A stretch of 64,000 bases of DNA from Bacteroidia bacterium. Its GTDB lineage: Bacteria; Bacteroidota; Bacteroidia; Chitinophagales; Saprospiraceae. Position 1 is the first letter of the stretch, and the number at the start of each line of letters is the position of its first letter. The position numbers and the translations under genes are program-made. The notes beneath the pieces were generated by a model, which saw nothing but the letters and a program-made list of their open reading frames with translations, searched no databases and was not told the origin of the DNA. Of the stretch, positions 57,164 to 64,000 are shown piece after piece. The stretch spans positions 32,024 to 96,023 of the forward strand of contig JAUHXV010000008.1 of the NCBI GenBank assembly GCA_030426765.1, read 5' to 3'.

Positions 57164-57435
57164 ATTCACTTTTTCGTTAAGGTGGGCAAAGATAGGAAGC
57201 TATGGGCGAAGAGCAAAGGGCGAAGGGGCATGGAGCATGGAGCATGGAGCATGGGGCATGGGGCATGGGGCACGGGCATGGGGCAAAGGGCGAAGGGCAT
57301 GGGGCGATAGGTAATATATCTGTCTACTTCCTACTCACTATTCACTACTCACTAATAAATCACCCCTCATCACATCACTCCATCACTCCATCACTCCATA
57401 ATTACTTTAGTATCTTGAGAGTCACAACTGAGATT
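57164..57435. repeat. Heptad and octad repeats between glyS and the GMC oxidoreductase gene
   Basis: From about 57203 to 57309 lies a degenerate 7-bp array (gggcgaa, gagcaaa, ggggcat, ggagcat, ggggcat) of the same style as those around the four-helix-bundle gene. It is followed by short 8-bp repeats (catcactc three times, about 57370-57400). An open frame through it gives a His/Gly-rich peptide that is an artefact of the repeats. Confidence 0.85.
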
Positions 57436-59154
57436 ATGCAAATAAAAAAATCCTCCAAAGTCTATGATGTCATCATTGTCGGTTCGGGTGCCGGCGGAGG
57501 GATGGCCACCAAAGTATTAAGTGAAGCAGGCCTGAATGTGGCTGTAGTTGAGGCCGGACCTTTCTTTGATCCTGCTGATCCCGAACAAAAAACACAAATG
57601 AAATGGCCTTGGGAATCTCCTCGTCGCGGTGCAGGAACCACCAGACCATTTGGCGATTTTGACAGTGCATATGGTGGCTGGGAAATAGAAGGTCAGCCCT
57701 ATACCCGAATGCCCGGCACGCGCTTTGAATGGTTCAGATCTCAGATGCTGGGAGGACGGACCAACCATTGGGGAAGGATATCACTGCGTTTTGGGCCTAT
57801 AGATTTTAAACACAGAAGTCATGATGGATTAGGGGAAGACTGGCCCATCAGCTACAATGATGTCAAACCCTATTATGATCGTGTAGATAAACTCATCGGT
57901 GTGTTTGGCAGCAAGGAAAATCTACCGAATGAACCCGATGGTTTTTTTCTACCCGCACCGAAGCCGCGCCTGCATGAGCTGTATTTTATCGAAGGGGCAA
58001 AAAAAGTGGGTGTCCCTGTGATACCGGGAAGATTGTCCATGCTGACCAAACGCATCAATGAAGAACGTGGGGTTTGTTTCTATTGCGGCCAATGCTCAAG
58101 AGCCTGTTCGGTATATGCAGACTTTTCATCGGGCACCTGTTTGATCTTTCCGGCCCAAAAAGCAGGCGGGCAAATTGACTTGTTTGTCAACGCAATGGTC
58201 CGCGAAGTCCTGACCGATCATGAAGGCAAAGCCACCGGAGTCTCCTATATCAATAAAGAAGACCGACAGGAGTATCAGCTCAATGGAAAAATTGTTGTAC
58301 TCGCTGCTTCTGCCTGTAGTTCGGCACGCATACTTTTAAATTCAAAAAGCAAACAACATCCGGCAGGCCTGGGCAACTCCAGTGGCCTGGTGGGAAAATA
58401 TCTCCACGATTCCACCGGCGCGAGCAGAGCAGCATTTATTCCGGCGTTGATGAACAGAGAAACCTACAATGAAGATGGTGTGGGTGGCATGCATATCTAC
58501 ACACCCTGGTGGCTGGACAATAAAAAACTGGATTTCCCGCGTGGCTATCATCTCGAGATGTGGGGCGGCATGGGGATGCCTTCTTATGGTTTTGGATTCA
58601 ATCCCAATGATCTGAACAAATATCTGGGTGAACGCATCGGCGGATATGGAGACCAACTGAGAAAGGATGTTAAAAAGTTTTATGGTTCTGTCGTAGGCAT
58701 TTCCGGTCGCGGTGAATGCATCGCCCGTGAGGACAACTACTGCGAGATAGATCCCAATGTTGTGGATGAATTTGGTGTACCTGTGTTGCGGTTTAACTAT
58801 ACATGGACAGATCACGAGCGCTATCAGGCCAGACACATGCACAATACATTCGAAGAAATCCTGGATGCGATGGGCGGTAAAATACTTGGTGACAAACCTG
58901 GTCAGGATCAGGATTACGGCCTTGCTTTACCAGGTCAGATTATCCATGAAGTGGGGACAACCCGCATGGGAAATGATCCAAAAAAATCAGTGACGAATTC
59001 CTTCGAACAACTCCATGATGCGAACAACGTATTTGTGGTAGACGGTGGCCCGTTTGTTTCCCAGGCGGACAAAAATCCAACCTGGACCATCCTGGCCCTG
59101 GCGTGGCGCACCTCAGATTATATTGTCGAACAGATCAAAAAGAGAAATATTTAA
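57436..59154 (+). CDS. GMC-type FAD-dependent oxidoreductase
   Basis: The 572-residue protein is a GMC oxidoreductase: FAD-binding GSGAGGGM at residues 16-23, LGGRTNHWGRISLRFG, and the C-terminal VDGGPFVSQADKNPTWTILALAWRTSDYI. The motif CFYCGQCSRACS near residue 214 is typical of the group that pairs with a gluconate 2-dehydrogenase-type subunit 3, as seen in the next gene. Such enzymes oxidise sugars or sugar alcohols and pass electrons to a quinone or cytochrome. The start at 57436 (MQIKKSSKVYDVIIVG) was chosen because the longer frame begins inside repeat DNA. Confidence 0.9.
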   Translation: MQIKKSSKVYDVIIVGSGAGGGMATKVLSEAGLNVAVVEAGPFFDPADPEQKTQMKWPWESPRRGAGTTRPFGDFDSAYGGWEIEGQPYTRMPGTRFEWFRSQMLGGRTNHWGRISLRFGPIDFKHRSHDGLGEDWPISYNDVKPYYDRVDKLIGVFGSKENLPNEPDGFFLPAPKPRLHELYFIEGAKKVGVPVIPGRLSMLTKRINEERGVCFYCGQCSRACSVYADFSSGTCLIFPAQKAGGQIDLFVNAMVREVLTDHEGKATGVSYINKEDRQEYQLNGKIVVLAASACSSARILLNSKSKQHPAGLGNSSGLVGKYLHDSTGASRAAFIPALMNRETYNEDGVGGMHIYTPWWLDNKKLDFPRGYHLEMWGGMGMPSYGFGFNPNDLNKYLGERIGGYGDQLRKDVKKFYGSVVGISGRGECIAREDNYCEIDPNVVDEFGVPVLRFNYTWTDHERYQARHMHNTFEEILDAMGGKILGDKPGQDQDYGLALPGQIIHEVGTTRMGNDPKKSVTNSFEQLHDANNVFVVDGGPFVSQADKNPTWTILALAWRTSDYIVEQIKKRNI

Positions 59155-59161
59155 TCAACGT

Positions 59162-59866
59162 ATGGATAGACGAGAAACAATTAAGTCAATGTTGATCGGA
59201 GGCGTGGCCGGTGGGCTGCTGCTTACCGGTTGTCAGCCGGGAAAAGGTGAAGAGGTAAAGACTACGGCATCCGATGACAAACATTACGGACGCACTGATA
59301 AGGAAAAACAACGTGATGAACGCGTCATGGCGGAATCATTTTTTTCCGAACATGAATTGGCCACAATTGCTGTTTTGTGTGACCTGATTTTGCCGGCAAC
59401 AGCTACAGCAGGCGCTGCTACCGAAGCCGGTGTGCCGGAGTTTATCGAGTTTATCGCGAAGGATCTGACTTCCCACCAGACACCTTTGCGAGGTGGGTTG
59501 ATGTGGCTGGACAACCGGGCTTTGTATGCGTTTGAACACACCTTTTCAGCCTGCACGGAAGTTCAACAAAAAGAGCTCCTGGACGAAATCGCATATCCCG
59601 ACGAAGCCGACCCTGAAGTGGCTCAGGGTGTTGCTTTCTTTACCCGCATGCGCAACCTGGTGCTGACCGGCTATTATACCACTCGCATGGGAATTGATGA
59701 TTTGGGATACAAGGGGAATACTCCGAATGTCTGGGATGGGGTGCCCGAAGATGTTTTAGCAAAACATGGCCTGGCGTATGACGAAGCCTGGCTCGCCAAA
59801 TGTGTGGATCAGGACAAACGGAATATCGTAGCGGAATGGGATGAAGAGGGAAACCTCCTGACCTGA
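59162..59866 (+). CDS. Gluconate 2-dehydrogenase subunit 3-like lipoprotein
   Basis: The 234-residue small subunit has a twin-arginine-like N-terminus with lipobox (MDRRETIKSMLIGGVAGGLLLTGC), so it is likely Tat-exported and lipidated and carries the GMC subunit along. The conserved core is FFSEHELATIAVLCDLILPAT, VPEFIEFIAKDL and RNLVLTGYYTTRMGIDDLGYKGN. It starts 7 bp after the GMC gene. The usual third partner, a cytochrome c subunit, is not adjacent, so the electron acceptor is unknown. A longer frame upstream overlaps the GMC gene and lacks the signal. Confidence 0.88.
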   Translation: MDRRETIKSMLIGGVAGGLLLTGCQPGKGEEVKTTASDDKHYGRTDKEKQRDERVMAESFFSEHELATIAVLCDLILPATATAGAATEAGVPEFIEFIAKDLTSHQTPLRGGLMWLDNRALYAFEHTFSACTEVQQKELLDEIAYPDEADPEVAQGVAFFTRMRNLVLTGYYTTRMGIDDLGYKGNTPNVWDGVPEDVLAKHGLAYDEAWLAKCVDQDKRNIVAEWDEEGNLLT

Positions 59867-60367
59867 GGTGAGCAGCATCCCTGCTTATCGATCATAATCC
59901 CCTATCCATAAAACTCAGTTTCAGAACAGCTACAAAAAATCCCTGGTACTATTTTCAAATGTAGGTCATCTAGCTGCCTGGCTTAAGAAATTGTAAATTT
60001 TCAAAAGACTTGCATTTGTATTCTGGAAAACTTATATTTGGTTGTAAGAAACCCAATGCATTTCACCCAATGCTGTTTTTTTTTAACAGGGTTTAGAAAT
60101 AAATATGAAACACGTTACAGAACACCCAATTCGAGGAGTACATTTATTTCCAGCCAGTTAGCACTGGTTGACCCCTTCTATTACCCTTATTTGCATACCA
60201 CACCGGAAAGGAACTAATGAACTAAATCAAACTATCTCGTCATCAGATAGCGTAAGAGCATTTGTTGTGAGTTAGTCATTTATTCATTGAAATTCAAAAA
60301 TTAATCACTGACAGGACTGAACTGATCAGTTGTAAGTTCCTGCACATCACTTAAAAAAACAACTAAT
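59867..60367. other. Leader region of the giant surface protein gene
   Basis: This 501-bp gap holds no gene. It contains the promoter at 60010-60040 and then about 320 nt of AT-rich leader before the next ATG. Confidence 0.5.
60010..60040 (+). promoter_or_regulatory. Bacteroidota promoter upstream of the giant surface protein gene
   Basis: A -33 TTG at 60010-60012 and a perfect -7 box TATATTTG at 60033-60040 are separated by 20 bp, matching the Bacteroidota vegetative promoter consensus. Confidence 0.7.
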
Positions 60368-63300
60368 ATGAAAACCCAATTTTACGGCTCTGTCCGCCAT
60401 GGACGGATTAGGATTTTTTTGCCTGCACCCTTCATTCTGGTTGTGCTATTTTCTTTCATTTTTCACTTTAATGTCAAAAGTCAGCAATCCTCTCTTCCGT
60501 GCAACGAAGTGACTCCATGGGTACCGGGCACGTTTGCTGTGAATGTGGACTTCAGTTCGTCCGCACTTGCATGTTGGGATGGTGATGTGGCTTGTATCAT
60601 TCCGGGAAGTCTCGAACCGGCGAATGTCGTGGACAGCGATACAGATAATTTTGCCAGAGGAGAAATTCTGGTCGGCGGGACACTTACCTTGAGTGTAACC
60701 GACCCTGTCAATACCTATTCCGCAGGTAATTTCACAGGCTTTGTGATATCCAGCACATTACTGGAGGTTGATGTTTTTGATGGCCTTATACTTCGGACCT
60801 ACCTCGACAATGTGCTCCAGGAAACATTTTTTGGATTCAATCTGATTGGACTTGAATCCGGATTATTCGATGATCCCTACACGATTGGATTTGTTACGTC
60901 CTCGGATTTTGATGAGGTAGAAATCACATTCGCCGCAGGCCTCGGGGCTGGATTTTATGATGTTCATTATGCGGTAATGGAACGTTTTTGTGAAGGACCG
61001 GATCTCGTTTGCAATGAAGAAACCCAGATGAACACGCCTGACTTTCCGATGACGATAGATTATGCTTTAACCGGATCCACGGGTATAAGTCTTGGAACGG
61101 TAGATAATCCTGAATCAGCCATTAGTGCCAGCACCTCTGACTTTGCGAGTTTCGAAAATATCGCGAACGTGCTGGATACTGTCTCTATCGCAGTTGAAGA
61201 ACAGATCACCGACTATCCCGCCGGAACTTTTGTTGGATTTGATATTGAAAACATCAGTATCCTTGGGCTGGATCTGCTTGAAAACATGATCATCACCTCG
61301 TATCTCAATGGGGTCGAGCAGGAAGTAATGACGGGAAATGATCTGCTGATTGGTGCTCCGCTATTTAATAGTTCAGGACGGATGACGGTTGGTTTTGTAA
61401 CGTCGACCGGTGTTGACAAGGTTAGGTTTTCGATCGCATATCCGCTGAATGTAGATTTGGGCGTCACTTTAATCTATAGTGCGATCTTCAGGGAGTTTTG
61501 TGAAGGACCCGATTTGCCTTGTAATGAACTCACCTCGATCTACAGTCCCGATTATCCAATCTACTTTAATGTTGTGAACAGTGGGTTTACCGGAGCAGCA
61601 TGTGTAGGGTGTACACTGGAAGATCCGGGTAATGTCATTGACAACGATCCTGCGAGCTATGCTGAAATAGATATTACTGCCGGCGTTGCCACCATAGGCC
61701 ATTTGGCTGTGAAAGATGCCTTAACAGATTACCCTGCCAATTCATTTGCCGGTTTTCATATTGAAAATGTCCAGTTGGTCGATGTCAGTGTCCTCTCCGG
61801 CATTACGATTTCAACTTTCCTGGATGGGGTTTTCGCTGAATCTGCGTCGGGGCTCGATATCCTGCTGACCGCAGGAACGGACTTGTTGGTCAACCAGGGA
61901 GAGTTCTATGCAGGATTTCTGACAACAGAGGAATTTGATGAAGTCCGGATCAGCCTGACCAATGTCGGAATGATCGACATAGGCACTACACGCATTTATG
62001 AGGCTGTGCTGGGTACGTTTTGCCCAACGACTATTGAGTGTGACACCAACTATTTTTTAAACACACCTGAGTTTCCGGTATATATTGACTTTCAACTCAC
62101 CGGTGTAGAGGGAGGCGTTTGTGCACTCTGCGAAGTGGAGGATCCGGATGAAGTGATCACGGCCTCTAATACTGACTATGCCACGATTACTATTCCTGTA
62201 GGGGCTTTAGAGACAGGATCAATCGCGGTCAGAGACGCATTATTTACCTATCCACCCGGTACCATTGCCGGCTTTGTGATTGAAGATGTCAACCTTCTGC
62301 TGCAAATCAATCTATTCCAATCCATAACTATTTCAACCTATTTGGATGGAAATTTCCAGGAATTTGCCACCGGGAATGATCTGATTGATGTGAGCTTGCT
62401 GGTCTTATTTATTAATGCTGATCCGGGCGTATATAATATCGGATTTCAAACCACTATGCCGTTTGATGAAATTCGAATCACCGTTGGCTCATTGGCAAGT
62501 GTGATCAACATCATAAATGTATTTGGTGCGTTTGTCGATACACACAATTCAGATGATGATGCCGGACTTAATTGTGCTGAGCCTCCGGTGGCGATGGATG
62601 ACAGTGCCACCACCGATGAAGACACGCCTGTTTCAATTGATGTGCTGGACAACGATAGTGATCCGGATAGTCCGCTTGATATCCCTCAGGTCATCGATGG
62701 CCCGACTCATGGAACCGCGGTCATCAATCCGGCCGACAGTACCTTCACCTATACGCCGGACCCCAACTTTGTAGGACAGGATACGTTTTCGTATTCCATT
62801 TGTGATGACGCTGCACCTCCTTTATGTGATACAGCCATGGTCTTTATCACCGTTAGTCCGGTGACCGATACGATTGTTGAAACCATTCCGGAAGATAGTA
62901 TGATCACCATCTGTGTGAGTGAACTGACCACCTTTAATGAAACCGGGGACAACCTCGCTACTTGTGAAGATCCCAATGATGGAAATGTTGCCATAGTGGA
63001 TACTTGTGCCACCTATACCCCGGATATGGGCTTCAATGGCCAGGACACTTTCTGCCTGGTCACCTGTGACCCTGTGGATCCGCTGATTTGCGATACCACT
63101 ATAGTCATAATCATCGTCACACCAGCCAATGATCCGCCGGTAGCCAATGATGACAGTGCCACCACTGATGAAGATACTTCCGTTTCGATCGATGTGCTTG
63201 ACAATGACACCGATCCGGATAGCCCGCTCGACATACCACAGGTCATCGATGGTCCAACTCATGGAACTGCGGTCATTAATCCGGCTGACAGCACCTTTAC

Positions 63301-64000
63301 GTATACGCCGGATCCAAACTATGTAGATACCTTCTCATATTCAATTTGCGATGACGGTGCTCCGCCACTTTGTGATACCGCTCTGGTCTTCATCACAATC
63401 AATCCGGTGACCGATACGATCGTGGAAACCATTCCGGAAGATAGTATGATCACCATCTGTGTGAGTGAACTGACCACCTTTAATGAAACCGGGGACAACC
63501 TCGCTACTTGTGAAGATCCCGATGATGGAAATCTTGCCGTAGTGGATACCTGTGCCACCTATACCCCTGATCCGGGGTTCAATGGGCAGGACACCTTCTG
63601 CCTGGTCACCTGTGACCCTGTGGATCCGCTGATTTGCGATACGACAATAGTTATCATCATCGTTACACCGGTCAATGATCCTCCTGTCGCTACAGATGAC
63701 AGTGCCACCACTGATGAAGATACTTCCGTTTCGATCGATGTGCTTGACAATGACACCGATCCGGATAGCCCGCTCGACATACCACAGGTCATTGACGGGC
63801 CTATGCATGGAACCGCGGTCATTAATCCTGCTGACAGCACCTTTACGTATACACCGGATCCAAACTATGTGGGTGTAGATACCTTCTCGTATTCAATTTG
63901 CGATGATGGTGCTCCGCCGCTTTGTGATACCGCTCTGGTCTTCATCACAATCAATCCGGTGACCGATACGATCGTGGAAACCATTCCGGAAGATAGTATG
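60368..64000 (+). CDS. Giant multidomain surface protein, 5' part (continues past the window)
   Basis: An uninterrupted frame of 1211 codons starts at ATG 60368 and is still open at the end of the window. A signal peptide (IFLPAPFILVVLFSFIFHF, cut near KSQ) is followed by four ~170-residue modules that begin C-N-E or C-D-T and share D-Y-P-A-G-x-F-x-G-F and FDEVxI motifs (bases about 60500, 61010, 61519, 62039). From 62597 a 184-residue composite unit repeats almost unchanged at 63149 and 63695: a cadherin/VCBS-like half (DDSATTDEDTPVSIDVLDND, acidic and probably Ca2+-binding) and a second half with NGQDTFCLVTCDPVDP. The function is probably adhesion. A T9SS sorting domain would be expected at the missing C-terminus. 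Confidence 0.88.
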   Translation, partial: MKTQFYGSVRHGRIRIFLPAPFILVVLFSFIFHFNVKSQQSSLPCNEVTPWVPGTFAVNVDFSSSALACWDGDVACIIPGSLEPANVVDSDTDNFARGEILVGGTLTLSVTDPVNTYSAGNFTGFVISSTLLEVDVFDGLILRTYLDNVLQETFFGFNLIGLESGLFDDPYTIGFVTSSDFDEVEITFAAGLGAGFYDVHYAVMERFCEGPDLVCNEETQMNTPDFPMTIDYALTGSTGISLGTVDNPESAISASTSDFASFENIANVLDTVSIAVEEQITDYPAGTFVGFDIENISILGLDLLENMIITSYLNGVEQEVMTGNDLLIGAPLFNSSGRMTVGFVTSTGVDKVRFSIAYPLNVDLGVTLIYSAIFREFCEGPDLPCNELTSIYSPDYPIYFNVVNSGFTGAACVGCTLEDPGNVIDNDPASYAEIDITAGVATIGHLAVKDALTDYPANSFAGFHIENVQLVDVSVLSGITISTFLDGVFAESASGLDILLTAGTDLLVNQGEFYAGFLTTEEFDEVRISLTNVGMIDIGTTRIYEAVLGTFCPTTIECDTNYFLNTPEFPVYIDFQLTGVEGGVCALCEVEDPDEVITASNTDYATITIPVGALETGSIAVRDALFTYPPGTIAGFVIEDVNLLLQINLFQSITISTYLDGNFQEFATGNDLIDVSLLVLFINADPGVYNIGFQTTMPFDEIRITVGSLASVINIINVFGAFVDTHNSDDDAGLNCAEPPVAMDDSATTDEDTPVSIDVLDNDSDPDSPLDIPQVIDGPTHGTAVINPADSTFTYTPDPNFVGQDTFSYSICDDAAPPLCDTAMVFITVSPVTDTIVETIPEDSMITICVSELTTFNETGDNLATCEDPNDGNVAIVDTCATYTPDMGFNGQDTFCLVTCDPVDPLICDTTIVIIIVTPANDPPVANDDSATTDEDTSVSIDVLDNDTDPDSPLDIPQVIDGPTHGTAVINPADSTFTYTPDPNYVDTFSYSICDDGAPPLCDTALVFITINPVTDTIVETIPEDSMITICVSELTTFNETGDNLATCEDPDDGNLAVVDTCATYTPDPGFNGQDTFCLVTCDPVDPLICDTTIVIIIVTPVNDPPVATDDSATTDEDTSVSIDVLDNDTDPDSPLDIPQVIDGPMHGTAVINPADSTFTYTPDPNYVGVDTFSYSICDDGAPPLCDTALVFITINPVTDTIVETIPEDSM

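Noticed and set aside
57202..57435. N-terminal extension of the GMC oxidoreductase (His/Gly-rich, HGAWGMGHGH)
   Set aside because: It is a translation of the heptad array; the conserved protein starts at the ATG at 57436.

Overview
The window comes from a member of the Bacteroidota, most likely a Saprospiria- or Chitinophagia-like marine or wastewater bacterium. The evidence is a gliding-motility lipoprotein (gldH), type IX secretion (T9SS) C-terminal sorting domains of both the type A and the gliding-associated (type B) kind, a Bacteroidota-style Lgt, a class I IleRS of the long Bacteroidota type, ATP-dependent PEP carboxykinase, a GHMP kinase of the GYDIA type, and -7 boxes of the form TAnnTTTG. 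I recognise no rRNA or tRNA genes and no CRISPR array, and no phage or transposase genes.

Layout. 1-5200: tail of a CBS-domain hemolysin/CorC protein, ruvC, a stand-alone four-helix-bundle (S23-type) gene enclosed between two inverted arrays of degenerate 7-bp repeats, and clpB. 5200-7300: a GYDIA GHMP kinase, then a GxxExxY gene lying between inverted 9-bp-period repeat blocks, followed by a gene-less copy of the same repeat pair. 7300-11150: a tightly overlapped reverse-strand operon grpE-dnaJ-gldH-pabB-pabC. 11300-15720: TlpA-like thioredoxin, flavin reductase-like protein, small unknown protein plus rlmD, and an outer-membrane beta-barrel protein. 15900-23300: uppS-bamA-DUF3089 lipoprotein-histidine kinase-pckA on the forward strand. 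23360-31700: ileS, lgt, a TonB-like protein, pepP and a TPR lipoprotein on the reverse strand. 32220-38170: a lysine-rich histone-H1-like protein, a membrane PH-like protein, DinB, and a nucleoside symporter/oxidoreductase/thiolase run. 38180-48100: a T9SS type B giant lectin-like surface protein, gyrB, and a secreted PNGase F-like/LamG protein with a type A sorting tag. 48260-54140: mfd, two PH-domain membrane proteins, and a four-helix membrane protein. 54280-55550: a tandem array of ~370-420-bp units rich in hairpins. 55619-59870: glyS, then a GMC oxidoreductase/subunit 3 pair. 60368 to the end: a giant multidomain surface protein that runs out of the window.

Most genes are core housekeeping (replication and repair: ruvC, gyrB, mfd; proteostasis: clpB, grpE, dnaJ; translation: ileS, glyS, rlmD; envelope: uppS, bamA, lgt). 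The accessory interest lies in (i) two small non-enzymatic or nuclease-like genes each lying between inverted short-period repeat arrays, one with an adjacent empty copy, (ii) heptad repeats that have become the coding 3' ends of ruvC and clpB, (iii) the 1.3-kb hairpin array, and (iv) three large secreted repeat proteins. Starts were chosen by homology where the longest frame looked implausible. All family assignments are from recognition of motifs in the translated sequence; no database search was possible.
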